Positions 6,707-14,869 are shown, numbered from the stretch's first letter. The stretch is DNA of 26,311 nucleotides from an uncultured Collinsella sp. (GCA_902464645.1 CABQKL010000016.1:1-26311); one strand, 5' to 3'. Numbers and translations are program-made. Notes: a model not told the origin generated them from the letters alone.

Positions 6707-6750
6707 TTGGGGACGTTCTTAAACGACTAGTCATGTAAGAACGTCCCCAA
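6707..6750. repeat. 44-bp near-perfect palindrome
   Basis: TTGGGGACGTTCTTA (6707-6721) and its exact reverse complement (6736-6750) flank a 14-base centre whose middle, GACTAGTC (6725-6732), is itself palindromic and centred on the same point. As RNA it would be a large hairpin ending 18 bases before the ATPase start codon. It could be a REP/MITE-like repeat or an operator. No transposase is nearby. Confidence 0.75.
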
Positions 6751-6768
6751 TGATTATGAAAGGTATCC

Positions 6769-8520
6769 ATGGAAACGATCATCAACGTCGACGATGTCTC
6801 GTTCTCCTATGGCACGCAAACCGAGCAGGCGCTCAGCCACGTTTCGCTTAGCGTGAACAAGGGAGATTTCATCGGCATCATCGGGCCCTCGGGTGCCGGT
6901 AAGTCCACACTTGCCGCCTGCCTGTCGGGCGCCGTGCCTCACCACTACACCGGCGCCTTTTATGGCTCCGTGTTAGTTGACGGCCACGACACCTGCGAGG
7001 TCTCGCTCACCGACATATCGCAAATCGTCGGTAGCGTGTTGCAAGACATTGACACGCAGATGGTCGCTTCGGTCGTTGAGGATGAGATGCTCTTTGGTCT
7101 CGAGAACTTTGGCGTTCCGCATGACCAGATCGAGCAGCGCTTGTGCGAGACGCTTAAGACCGTCGGCATTAGCGACCTGCGCGACCGCGAGATCGCCACC
7201 CTCTCGGGTGGCCAAAAGCAAAAGGTAGCTATCGCCGCCATCCTCGCCATGCGTCCGCGCGTCTTAGTGCTCGATGAGCCAACCGCAGCACTCGACCCCG
7301 CCAGTTCCACCTTGGTCTTCGAGACGCTGCGCGAGGCAAACCGCGCGCTCGGCATCACCATCGTCGTCGTTGAGCAAAAGGTCGCTCTGCTTTCGGAGTA
7401 CTGCAACCGTGTGTTGGTGCTCGATCACGGCCAGATCGCGCTGCAAGGTGAGCCGCACGAGGTCTTCGCACGCACCGACGAGCTTCGCACCATCGGCGTC
7501 GATTGTCCGCGCGTCACGCGCATCTTCAACAGTCTCGAGGCCGATGGCTTGGTAAGCGGCACGCCCTGTCTGGATGTCGACGAGGCAGAACGCCTGATAA
7601 CGGAAATCGTCGACCCCGACCGTGCGACAAGCGATACCCAGGCGCCCGCAGGCTCCCCGCACGCGCCGTCGCTGCGCCCGCATGCGAAAGACGCCGAGCC
7701 GGTGCTCACCTTTGACCATGTCGAGTTTTCCTACCCCCATGGAGGCGCCGCCGTCCACGACCTCAACTTGACGCTCTACCCCGGCGAGCTCGTGGGCATT
7801 GTCGGCCAAAACGGAGCCGGCAAAACCACGCTCACCAAACTGCTCACGGGTTTGCTCAAGCCCGCATCGGGCAGCGTACGCGTTACGGGCTTGGACACGG
7901 CATCGGTTCCCACGAGCCGCATCGCACGCGAAGTGGCAACGCTTTTCCAGAACCCCGACCGCCAAATCTGCAAAGACACCGTGCTCGACGAGGTCGCCTT
8001 TGGTCTAGAGCTTGCCGGCATCGACCGCGCCGAAGCCCTGCGTCGCGCCCAGCTGGTCATCGACCGCTTTGGCCTGCCCGCCGACGAGGCACCGTTCTCG
8101 CTGTCACGCGGCCAGCGCCAGATGGTGGCGCTGGCATCCGTTGTAGTGATCGAGCCCAAGATCGTGGTGCTCGACGAACCCACGAGCGGCCTGGACTACC
8201 GCGAGTGCATGACCGTCATGGAAACGGTGCGCACCATGGCAGAGCGCGGTTGCGCCGTCATCATGGTCTGTCACGACATGGAAGTCGTTTCCGACTTTGC
8301 CGAGCGCATCGTGGTGATGGCCAACGGTCGCATCCTCGACCGCGGCCGCACGCACGAGCTATTCTCGAACATCGAACTCATGCAGCGTGCCTACGTTGAG
8401 CCGCCCCAGGTCATCGAACTCTCGCGCCGTCTGGCATCCACCGTCTCGCCCTCCTTTACGCAGGTGAGTGAGGTCACTGATATCGTTCGCATTACCGAGG
8501 AGATGGTCCGCCGTGGTTAA
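6769..8520 (+). CDS. ECF transporter ATPase, two fused ABC domains (EcfA-EcfA')
   Basis: A 583-residue cytoplasmic protein with two complete ABC ATPase domains that drives substrate import with the S and T components. Domain 1: Walker A GPSGAGKS (39-46), signature LSGGQKQ (from 145), Walker B LVLDEP with D169 and E170. Domain 2: Walker A GQNGAGKT (346-353), signature LSRGQRQ (from 445, Arg in place of the first Gly of LSGGQ), Walker B VVLDEP with D469 and E470. A Pro/Ala-rich linker of roughly 285-315 joins them. Most ECF modules carry two separate ATPase genes, EcfA1 and EcfA2; fused forms are known in actinobacteria. GAAAGG precedes ATG 6769. Its end overlaps the start of the T-component gene. 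Fusion fixes a 1:1 pairing of the two halves. Confidence 0.93.
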   Translation: METIINVDDVSFSYGTQTEQALSHVSLSVNKGDFIGIIGPSGAGKSTLAACLSGAVPHHYTGAFYGSVLVDGHDTCEVSLTDISQIVGSVLQDIDTQMVASVVEDEMLFGLENFGVPHDQIEQRLCETLKTVGISDLRDREIATLSGGQKQKVAIAAILAMRPRVLVLDEPTAALDPASSTLVFETLREANRALGITIVVVEQKVALLSEYCNRVLVLDHGQIALQGEPHEVFARTDELRTIGVDCPRVTRIFNSLEADGLVSGTPCLDVDEAERLITEIVDPDRATSDTQAPAGSPHAPSLRPHAKDAEPVLTFDHVEFSYPHGGAAVHDLNLTLYPGELVGIVGQNGAGKTTLTKLLTGLLKPASGSVRVTGLDTASVPTSRIAREVATLFQNPDRQICKDTVLDEVAFGLELAGIDRAEALRRAQLVIDRFGLPADEAPFSLSRGQRQMVALASVVVIEPKIVVLDEPTSGLDYRECMTVMETVRTMAERGCAVIMVCHDMEVVSDFAERIVVMANGRILDRGRTHELFSNIELMQRAYVEPPQVIELSRRLASTVSPSFTQVSEVTDIVRITEEMVRRG

Positions 8521-9259
8521 CGTCATCGACTACATGCCGGGCGACACGCTGCTACACCGCCTGAACCCCGTCATCAAACTGGGCCTCGCCGCCGCCATCA
8601 TCATCGGCATTTTCTTGTCCGACACCTATGTGGCACTGCTGGGCTTTCTGGCACTCACGCTCGCGCTGGGAGCCTACGCCGGCGTCGTCGACCGCCTGCT
8701 CGCGCTGCTCAAGCTACTGATTCCGCTCGCGCTCATCATGCTGGTGCTGCAGCTGGCTTTTATGCGCGATGGCAACGTGGTGTGGAGCTTTGTCACCGAT
8801 GAAGGCCTCATCACCGGAACAAAGGCCTGCCTGCGTCTGCTGGGCGTGGCGCTACCGCTCATCCTGATGCTCATGGTGACCAAGCTCAACGACCTTGCCA
8901 ACGCCTGCGTCGAGGTGCTGCACGTTCCGTATCGTTACGCCTTCACCTTTACCACGGCGCTGCGCTTTGTGCCGGTGTTTGGCCAGGAGATGAACGCCAT
9001 CATGGAGGCGCAGACCGCACGCGGCATCGAGTATGACACCAAGAACCCCATCAAGAAGCTCAAGCTCATGCTGCCGCTGTGCGTGCCGCTACTGATCTCG
9101 AGCGTGGGTAAAACCGATGCCACGGCCCTGGCAGCCGAGCAGCGCGGCTTCTACCTGCGCACGCGCGCGAGCTCGTACAAGCGCTACCCCATCAAGAGCC
9201 TGGACATTGCCATACTTATTGTCAGCATTGCCCTCATCGTCCTCGGCTTCCTGTTTTAA
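8513..9259 (+). CDS. ecfT: ECF transporter T component (EcfT)
   Basis: A 248-residue membrane protein that couples the ATPases to the S component. Seen: hydrophobic segments near 22-35, 38-57, 62-82 and 105-122, plus a C-terminal one near 228-247. The two arginine coupling motifs of the family are A-R-G at 169-171 (QTARGIE) and Q-R-G at 210-212 (AEQRGF), in the long cytoplasmic helices. I take GTG 8513 as the start because it overlaps the upstream stop by eight bases, has GAGGAG upstream, and gives the typical N-terminus VNVIDYMPGDTLLHRLNP. The overlap implies translational coupling to the ATPase gene. It is the last gene of the tryptophan ECF operon. Confidence 0.92.
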   Translation: MVNVIDYMPGDTLLHRLNPVIKLGLAAAIIIGIFLSDTYVALLGFLALTLALGAYAGVVDRLLALLKLLIPLALIMLVLQLAFMRDGNVVWSFVTDEGLITGTKACLRLLGVALPLILMLMVTKLNDLANACVEVLHVPYRYAFTFTTALRFVPVFGQEMNAIMEAQTARGIEYDTKNPIKKLKLMLPLCVPLLISSVGKTDATALAAEQRGFYLRTRASSYKRYPIKSLDIAILIVSIALIVLGFLF

Positions 9260-9289
9260 CCCATCGCCCCCGGCAACCGACAAATGCAA

Positions 9290-9324
9290 AAGGCCCCGGC
9301 TCGCATCAAACGAGCCGAGGCCTT
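9290..9324. terminator. Bidirectional terminator between ecfT and the racemase gene
   Basis: A fourteen-base-pair stem (9290-9303 with 9311-9324) and a seven-base loop. The single C-A mismatch on the plus strand becomes a U-G pair on the minus strand, where the stem is followed by TTTTGCATTT. It sits between convergent genes and probably serves both. Confidence 0.8.
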
Positions 9325-9356
9325 ACTGTTTACCCAGATAAAACCTACCAAAATAA

Positions 9357-9378
9357 ACCTGTCCCTTTTTTGGCAGGT
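9357..9378 (-). terminator. Possible terminator hairpin after the racemase gene
   Basis: On the minus strand ACCTGCC and GGGACAGGT form a short bulged stem over an A-rich loop, then TTATTTT, just past the stop of the 9385-10131 gene. It is weaker than the neighbouring hairpin. Confidence 0.45.
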
Positions 9379-9384
9379 CGAGGG

Positions 9385-10131
9385 CTACAGGCGGTAGGGG
9401 GCGCCGCTGCGGATGATGGATTCGCGCACCAGGACGTCCATGGCGTCAAGGGTAATCTCGGGCATCTCCCGGTACTTTTGCAGCACCGAGAGCTCGGTGC
9501 AGGCCAGAATGACGCGGTCGCAGCCGCTGCGGGCGAACTCCCACATCACGCGGTCAAACTTGTCCATATCGGGCTCGCGTCCGGCCTTCACGTCATCATA
9601 AATCAGCGACATCACGTCGGCCTGGCGCTTCTCGCTGGGATAGACGACCTCGACGCCCGCGGCCTCGCACTCGCGCCCATAGACGCCTGCACCCACGGTG
9701 CCGTCAGTGCCCATGATGCCGATCTTGCGCACCGGCTCGGACGGCATGCTCAGGTTGGGATCGAACTCGCACTCCCCCATCACCGCACCCGCAAGGGCAT
9801 AGCGCACCGACTCACGCGGCATGTGGATAATCGGCACCTTGGTAAACGACTGAATCTGGTCGTAGAAGTAGTGCGATGTGTTGCAGGGAATGGCGATATG
9901 GGCACAGCCCAGCCCCTCGAGTGCCCGTGCACATTCCTTCATGGTCGCCAGCAGCTCGGCATGCTCGCCGGTCTTGATGGCCAGCGTACGGTCGGGCATG
10001 GTCGACTTGGAAAGCACCACCATGTCGATATGCTCCTGATCACAGGCAGCAGCCGTATGACGCACGACCTGGTCGTAGTAATACGACGTGGCCTCAGCGC
10101 CCATGCCGCCGATAACTCCCAGCTTTTCCAT
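9385..10131 (-). CDS. Aspartate/glutamate racemase family protein
   Basis: A 248-residue cofactor-independent racemase of the Asp/Glu/hydantoin superfamily, interconverting L- and D-amino acids with two cysteines. Seen: the N-terminal MEKLGVIGGMGAEAT typical of aspartate racemases (RacX/YgeA-like), catalytic C83 in IPCNTSHYF and C211 in ILACTELS, and the GIMGTDGTV strand near 138-146. Length is normal. ATG 10131 has AAGGAGG five bases upstream; the longer in-frame version has no such site. It follows a D-aspartate-ligase-like gene by 84 bases on the same strand, so D-aspartate for cell-wall cross-bridges is its likely product. That specificity is inferred from context; D-Glu or another amino acid is possible. 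Confidence 0.88.
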   Translation of the reverse strand: MEKLGVIGGMGAEATSYYYDQVVRHTAAACDQEHIDMVVLSKSTMPDRTLAIKTGEHAELLATMKECARALEGLGCAHIAIPCNTSHYFYDQIQSFTKVPIIHMPRESVRYALAGAVMGECEFDPNLSMPSEPVRKIGIMGTDGTVGAGVYGRECEAAGVEVVYPSEKRQADVMSLIYDDVKAGREPDMDKFDRVMWEFARSGCDRVILACTELSVLQKYREMPEITLDAMDVLVRESIIRSGAPYRL

Positions 10132-10215
10132 CGCCGCCTCCTTGGTGACGCCCATGCAATTGCTCGTATCATGCCCGCGCCCGTCCGTTGCAAACCGGGC
10201 GGGCGCCGCGCTCAT

Positions 10216-11472
10216 CTACTTGTAATACGTCTTGAACAGCTTAAAGTGACGCAGCTTGGTGTGCCACATGCGCAACCAGCGGTTAAAGACAAAATCGCCC
10301 TTCATAAACGAAGGATCGGCGGCCTTGCCCTCCTTGGCCAGACGATGCGCCTTCGCACGCAGCTCGGGGTCCTTGACATACTTGTCAACGACACCCATGG
10401 GGACGACCATCCACAGAGCCTCGTCCTGCGCCGTCACAAATTCCGGCTCAAACGGACGGTTATAGACGTACTCATCCACCACGTACTTGGCGACGTTAAA
10501 GCCGCTGTTGGTGACGTAGTAGTTACTGCGGCCCTGACGCGTGTTGAAGTCGAAGAACTTAAACGAACCATCGCGTTGGTCGTACTTGACGTCGAAGTTG
10601 GAGAAGCCCGTGAACTTAAGGTCCTCAAGCAGCTTGCGCACGCCACCCATGAGCTCGTCGTTGGGCTCGGTGATGATGCAGGCGTGGTTGCCGACACCAT
10701 GGGGCTGATGCTCCTCGAGCAGCACGTGACCCAGGCACATCATGCGAACCTTGCCGTTGCGGTCGGAATAACTGGTAAGCACGCGCATGTACTCGTCGTT
10801 GCCGGGCACGCGGTCCTGCAAGATGAGGTCATCGGTGTAGCCACTGGCGTACACATCGCGAATGACCTGCTCCAGCTCGGCGCGATCGGCAATCTCGTAG
10901 GCCTTCTTCTGGCCCTCGAACTCGTGCTCCCACCACATGATGCCGTCAGAGGGCTTCAGAATCATCGGGAAGGGAAAGTCGATCTGGTCGAGCACCTCGG
11001 CGGAAGCCTCGCCCTGGGCGTTGAGCATCGCCATGGTAAAGGTAAACGTGTGCGGATAGGGCACACCGTGCTTCTCGCACAGCTCGTAGAAGATCTCCTT
11101 CTTCTGGCACTGCTCGAGCATGCTGTAGGGCGCATAGGGCGCGATGACGTTGGAGGCAAGCTGGCCGGCATCCTGAGCCTGTGCGGCAAGCGCGACGTAG
11201 TTATCGCCGCAGCCCATGAGGATAATCTTCCTATCGGGATTGGCCTGTGCAATGCCGTTGACGGTCTCGATCATGACCGGCATAGTGTCGATATCCACAT
11301 TGGGCGTATAGTCGATAATCTGGCTGCGGTATGCAGGACCCGTCTGATACTTGCCAAAGACCAGGCTCTTGACCTGATACTCCTCGTAGAAGGCGCGCGC
11401 CACCGAATAGGCGTTGATATCGCCGCCGAGCAGCACGGGTATAAACTCGCGCTCTGTAAACTGCAATGCCAT
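10216..11472 (-). CDS. ATP-grasp carboxylate-amine ligase, D-aspartate ligase-like
   Basis: A 418-residue cytoplasmic ATP-grasp enzyme. Members of this group (such as the D-aspartate ligase of Enterococcus faecium) activate a carboxylate with ATP and join it to an amine. Seen: an N-terminal Rossmann-like lobe (FIPVLLGGDINAYSVAR, then IILMGCGDNYV), the pre-grasp PYSMLEQCQKKEIFYELCEKH, the ATP-binding FPMILKPSDG near residue 175, and the metal-binding FFDFNTRQGRSNYY near 310. The metal motif has Asp where many ATP-grasp enzymes have Glu. The ATG at 11472 has AGGAAG six bases upstream. With the racemase downstream it suggests a two-step route: make D-Asp, then attach it to the peptidoglycan stem peptide. 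From memory, Collinsella-type walls have an ornithine/D-Asp cross-bridge, which would fit. Substrate unproven. Confidence 0.82.
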   Translation of the reverse strand: MALQFTEREFIPVLLGGDINAYSVARAFYEEYQVKSLVFGKYQTGPAYRSQIIDYTPNVDIDTMPVMIETVNGIAQANPDRKIILMGCGDNYVALAAQAQDAGQLASNVIAPYAPYSMLEQCQKKEIFYELCEKHGVPYPHTFTFTMAMLNAQGEASAEVLDQIDFPFPMILKPSDGIMWWEHEFEGQKKAYEIADRAELEQVIRDVYASGYTDDLILQDRVPGNDEYMRVLTSYSDRNGKVRMMCLGHVLLEEHQPHGVGNHACIITEPNDELMGGVRKLLEDLKFTGFSNFDVKYDQRDGSFKFFDFNTRQGRSNYYVTNSGFNVAKYVVDEYVYNRPFEPEFVTAQDEALWMVVPMGVVDKYVKDPELRAKAHRLAKEGKAADPSFMKGDFVFNRWLRMWHTKLRHFKLFKTYYK

Positions 11473-11786
11473 GGAAACTTCCTATCATCAACTGCCCGTA
11501 CGATGGGCGGTCTTTATGCAACTGGTTTATTCTAGCGTGCCAAACCGTCGCTTCCCAAAGTTCCACCATATCTATGGCAAGCAGGCGCTTATGATCGAGC
11601 CCGCAGGGTTCCGTAACGTTAAAGTTGAACTCTATGGTTTCTTAACAATTCACTATAACTGCAGGTCAAGGCCAAAACCTCAAGTTCAACTTGACCCTTT
11701 AGAACCTTTAAGGTTCAAGTTGAAGTCGAAAGCAGTAGTAGAATACCTTTCGAACTATAACCTACGATTGATTGCAGAGGGACTGG
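11473..11786. promoter_or_regulatory. Divergent regulatory region with clustered inverted repeats
   Basis: This 314-base gap separates two divergent cell-wall genes. It contains a 15-bp inverted repeat with one mismatch (11685-11699 and 11710-11724). Within this lie CAAGTT-C-AACTTG (11681-11693) and GAACCTT-T-AAGGTTC (11702-11716). A further GTTGAAC lies at 11624-11630. A 7-bp repeat TCGAAAG/CTTTCGA (11726-11732, 11747-11753) is closer to the plus-strand gene. TATAGT on the minus strand (11652-11657) and TATAAC at 11756-11761 are candidate -10 boxes for the two directions. The half-sites look like those of MerR-family operators, but no regulator can be named. Confidence 0.6.
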
Positions 11787-12920
11787 ATGCAGCATTCGAA
11801 CCATCGCACCGCAGCGCTCATCGCGTCGAAGCCGGCTCGTATCATCACGAGCGCCGCGCTTGCCGTTACACTGACGGCCGCGCCGATGCTCTCCCCCGTC
11901 GCAGCCTATGCCGCCTCGCAGGCAACGCAGGATCAGCTTTCCGCTGCCCAGCAGAAAATCGAAACCGCCACGAGTGCCTACAACGAAGCCCGCACCAAGC
12001 TCGAGGATCTGCAGAAGCAAATCGACACTAACGAGGCAAGCATCGAGAAGATCGAAGCCGAACTTCCCGATCAACAGGCCAAGGCGAGCTCCGCCATGCG
12101 CGATCTGTATAAGTACCAGAAGGGCACCAACCCCATCGTGAGCTTCCTGGTCAACGCGCAGAGCCTGGGCGAGTTCATCACCACCTGCAAGTACACCAAC
12201 CAGATCACGAGCTCGAGCGTCGACGAGATCGAAGAGCTCAACAAGATGCAGACCGAGCTCGAGCAGAACAAGACCGAGCTCGAGCAGGCGAAGTCCCAAC
12301 TCGAGACCGAGCAGAAAACCGCCGAGGACGCACTGGCACAGGCCCAGCAGCTTCGCAGCGTAGCCCAGGCAAAGGCCGAGCAGGAGAATGCCGCAGAGCT
12401 GGCCAAGCTCGAGGCCGACAAGGCCGCTGCCGCCGAGAAGCTCTCGGGCGAGGGCGTGAGCGGCAACAACTCCAACAGCCAGGCCAATAACGCCAACACC
12501 ACTATCGACACCACGGTGAACAACTCCAATACCGGCAACTCCGATTACGACTCGTTTATCAACGAGTGGACGAGTCGCATCGACAACTACCTCGCCGGCT
12601 CCCCCATGGCAGGCCAGGGTTACAACTTTGCCGTGGCAGCCTGGAACACCGGTGTTGACCCTCGCTGGTCTCCCGCCATCGCCTGCATCGAGAGCAGCAA
12701 GGGCCTCTATTGTGCCGGCTCCTATAACGCCTGGGGCTGGAGCGCCCGCGGCGGCGGCTGGCGGAGCTTTAGTAGCTGGAGCGAGGGCGTCTCTGCCCAC
12801 GTTGCCTACCTGGGCGCCAACTATGGCTCCACGCTTACCCCGGCAGCCGCCAAAAAGTACTGCCCGCCCACGTGGCAGGACTGGTACAACAAGGTTGCAA
12901 CCCAGATGAACCGCATCTAA
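11787..12920 (+). CDS. Secreted coiled-coil peptidoglycan hydrolase with lysozyme-like C-terminus
   Basis: A 377-residue exported protein. Seen: a signal peptide of about 42 residues (positive start, AALAVTLTAAPMLSP, cleavage near AYA|AS). Two long coiled-coil regions follow at about 45-110 and 150-225 (Gln/Glu/Lys/Ala-rich, PcsB/CwlO style). A low-complexity Asn/Ser linker covers about 228-258. A C-terminal globular domain (about 258-377) has FAVAAWNTGVDPRWSPAIA, then CIESSKGLYC, NAWGWSARGGG and a WSEGVSAHVAYLG helix. The E-S-S context and the NAWGW block suggest a lysozyme- or glucosaminidase-like peptidoglycan hydrolase with a catalytic Glu, but I cannot fix the family. ATG 11787 has AGAGGGA four bases upstream; a TTG at 11772 lacks one. 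Cysteines in the C-terminal domain may form a disulfide. A role in wall remodelling or cell separation is likely. Confidence 0.8.
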   Translation: MQHSNHRTAALIASKPARIITSAALAVTLTAAPMLSPVAAYAASQATQDQLSAAQQKIETATSAYNEARTKLEDLQKQIDTNEASIEKIEAELPDQQAKASSAMRDLYKYQKGTNPIVSFLVNAQSLGEFITTCKYTNQITSSSVDEIEELNKMQTELEQNKTELEQAKSQLETEQKTAEDALAQAQQLRSVAQAKAEQENAAELAKLEADKAAAAEKLSGEGVSGNNSNSQANNANTTIDTTVNNSNTGNSDYDSFINEWTSRIDNYLAGSPMAGQGYNFAVAAWNTGVDPRWSPAIACIESSKGLYCAGSYNAWGWSARGGGWRSFSSWSEGVSAHVAYLGANYGSTLTPAAAKKYCPPTWQDWYNKVATQMNRI

Positions 12921-12930
12921 GATCAACGTC

Positions 12931-12960
12931 AAAGGGCCCCAATTGGGGCCCTTTTTCTTT
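12931..12960 (+). terminator. Rho-independent terminator after the hydrolase gene
   Basis: A perfect ten-base-pair stem (12931-12940 with 12945-12954) with an AATT loop and a T-rich tail to 12960. The convergent kinase gene stops at 12960, so the tail abuts its stop codon. Confidence 0.93.
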
Positions 12961-14360
12961 TACGCGACGGAGGTATCGACGACGCCAGTCGCGTTTGCAA
13001 TGGCAACAATGATAATCATTACCAACAAGAGCACACCCATAGCCTTGAGCCAGAGCTTTGCAAGCTTTTTACCGCGGTATCTATCGAGTAGCTCAAACCG
13101 CCGGCGAAGGCGGCGTTTGTCGAGCATCACAAAATGGATGAGCACTACGAGACCGTCGACGAAGATAAAATACTCAATCGCGAGAAACCACATCGGGTAG
13201 TTTTGGTTGGCGCCCGTAGGATGAAAAACGGCAAAATGGCTTCCGGCAAAGAAAACAAGTAGCGAAAGATAGACGAATGCGTTCCAAATGCGCCCAACGG
13301 TGTCGGGAATGCGGGAGAGTAAATTCGGGCGCTCAGGCACCAACGGCAATCCGCCCTGAGACTGATCCGTGGGGAGCACGGGCGCAGGGCACACGGCTCG
13401 CCGCTCCGGAGGCTCTTGGAAGGAAGCAGCATTCGGCGCGGACGACGGCGTCGGTGCGGACAACGCATAGGATGCACGCGCAGCGTGCCCTAGCGCCTTC
13501 GCGCTTGCAAAGCGCTTGTCCGGATCGAGCGCCATCGCCATGCAAATAACATCGGCAAGCGAGGCGGGGATATCATATGCCTCGCATTGCTCGCGCATGT
13601 TCCGACCCGGCTTGGGGTCGGCCCCCGTCAGACAAAAGAACAGCAGGGCACCGAGCGCATAGACATCGCTGCGCACGCTCGTCTGGCCAAAACCATACTG
13701 CTCGGGCGGCGCATAGGGACGCGTGCCAAACTTAACGGTATCGGCATCGGCTCCCTCGCGCCACACGCGAGCGATTCCCAAGTCGATAATCACCAGCGAT
13801 GAAAATGTCATGCCTGTATCGGGCGTATAGTTTGCGCCCGATACGATGATATTCGAGGGCTTTAGGTCGCGATGGATCACCGGCGCAGCCATCTCCCCCG
13901 CCGACGCAAAGCCGGCATGGAGCTCCGCAACTGCATCACAAAGGGCGCCAAACAGCTCACAGGCATAATCGGGCGTCGCACCCAAACGCCCCACCAGGGC
14001 CCCGAGCGTTTCGCCTTCGATGTATTCCATGACCACGCAAAGCTCGTCGCCCACGCGGCGGCAATCGACAATCCGAGGCAAGTGCTCGTAACGTCGCCCA
14101 GCATGCTGGGCCGCAAACAGGCGTTCATACGCCCCGCCAATCTGGGCCGACGCGTCGATGCGCTTGCGAACAAAGGGGCCAAGAGATCCTCCGCCGGAGC
14201 CCTCAAAGTACACGAGCTCGGTCGTCTCGACGTCGGAGTGCTTGAGCACACGGTCTACGCGATAGCTGTCATCACGCTCAAGTGACGCCAGGTGTCCGGC
14301 GAGCGCAGCGGTCAGCTCATCATCGGAATATGTTGGGCTCTGAGTATCCATAGCGTCCAT
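12960..14360 (-). CDS. Membrane-anchored Ser/Thr protein kinase
   Basis: A 466-residue eukaryotic-like protein kinase. Seen: a kinase domain at about 33-300 with the likely ATP-anchoring lysine K66 (FVRKRID), catalytic loop HRDLKPSN (163-170; D165, K167, N170), DLG in place of DFG (193-195), GTRPYAPPEQ before the APE-equivalent (217-221) and SDVYALGALLF. A Ser/Pro-rich juxtamembrane stretch runs to about 345. Three hydrophobic segments follow, near 352-372, 383-405 and 440-460, with a basic loop (DKRRLRRRF) between them. The glycine loop is degenerate (EGSGGGSLG). There are no PASTA repeats, so it is unlike PknB-type wall-sensing kinases. The start is ATG 14360 or ATG 14351; neither has a clear ribosome site. 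It is downstream of a small HTH-like gene and an FxLYD gene, apparently one operon. Confidence 0.88.
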   Translation of the reverse strand: MDAMDTQSPTYSDDELTAALAGHLASLERDDSYRVDRVLKHSDVETTELVYFEGSGGGSLGPFVRKRIDASAQIGGAYERLFAAQHAGRRYEHLPRIVDCRRVGDELCVVMEYIEGETLGALVGRLGATPDYACELFGALCDAVAELHAGFASAGEMAAPVIHRDLKPSNIIVSGANYTPDTGMTFSSLVIIDLGIARVWREGADADTVKFGTRPYAPPEQYGFGQTSVRSDVYALGALLFFCLTGADPKPGRNMREQCEAYDIPASLADVICMAMALDPDKRFASAKALGHAARASYALSAPTPSSAPNAASFQEPPERRAVCPAPVLPTDQSQGGLPLVPERPNLLSRIPDTVGRIWNAFVYLSLLVFFAGSHFAVFHPTGANQNYPMWFLAIEYFIFVDGLVVLIHFVMLDKRRLRRRFELLDRYRGKKLAKLWLKAMGVLLLVMIIIVAIANATGVVDTSVA

Positions 14361-14366
14361 AATAAC

Positions 14367-14402
14367 GCAGGGCGCGGACGCCCCATGACGCCCGTGCCCT
14401 GC
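14367..14402 (-). other. Imperfect GC hairpin between the kinase gene and the upstream gene
   Basis: GCAGGGC (14367-14373) and GCCCTGC (14396-14402) form the base of a longer, mismatch-containing hairpin in the 86-base gap before the kinase. There is no U tract. It could tune expression within the operon. Confidence 0.35.
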
Positions 14403-14446
14403 ACGTTCTAAATATCGTGAACGGCGCTTCCGCCGGCAGCCAACCG

Positions 14447-14869
14447 TTAGCTCACCGTCTCCTCACCAAAGCGATACAGCTCCTCGTTCACCTTTTGCAG
14501 GCTGCAGCCACGATCGATACAGAAAATGATGATGGCGTCACGGCGGTCCTTGCAGTTGAGGACATTGGCGCCCGCCGCCGACAAGGCGCGGTTGGTCTCC
14601 TTGAGCGTCAGCGCCATGGCAAAGGCAATCTGCAGCACCTTATTGCGGCTCGGATGCCGCGCACCGGTAAAGATCTGATAGCCAAACGTCTCGTTGAGGT
14701 CGGCCATACGCACCACGCGCGAGCGCTCCAGTCCCTTTTCTTCCAAAAGCTGTTTCAGATACTCCGAAAGCGACGGGGCGGTAAAGTCGTGCTCTTTGAT
14801 ATAGCCCTCGATACTCGGAGCATCGAGCAGCTCGTTGAGCAACTCTTCGGTTAGCTTCTTATCAGGCAT
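14447..14869 (-). CDS. Small XRE/HTH-like protein upstream of the kinase gene
   Basis: A 140-residue soluble protein. Seen: an acidic N-terminus (LTEELLNELLDAPSIEGYI), then PSLSEYLKQLLEEKGLERSRVVRMADLNETFGYQIFTG with R-x-P-S-R-N-K-V-L-Q-I-A-x-A-M downstream. This has the helix arrangement of a lambda-repressor/XRE-type DNA-binding fold (about 35-100). A C-terminal segment contains KDRRDAIIIFCIDRG. Proteins of this kind commonly sit beside Ser/Thr kinases in Firmicutes and Coriobacteriia, as here. I cannot say whether it binds DNA or serves as a kinase partner. ATG 14869 has a GGGTGAGG stretch upstream. Confidence 0.7.
   Translation of the reverse strand: MPDKKLTEELLNELLDAPSIEGYIKEHDFTAPSLSEYLKQLLEEKGLERSRVVRMADLNETFGYQIFTGARHPSRNKVLQIAFAMALTLKETNRALSAAGANVLNCKDRRDAIIIFCIDRGCSLQKVNEELYRFGEETVS

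Noticed and set aside
9370..11535. A 721-codon plus-strand open frame spanning the racemase and ligase genes
   Set aside because: Its translation has no recognisable domain and is rich in His/Val/Ala. The two minus-strand genes underneath have clear catalytic motifs and ribosome sites.
11681..11699. A SoxR operator, because of the CCTCAAGTT...AACTTGA similarity
   Set aside because: The site has an extra central base and a mismatched outer arm, and neither neighbour is a redox gene. I kept only the palindromes.
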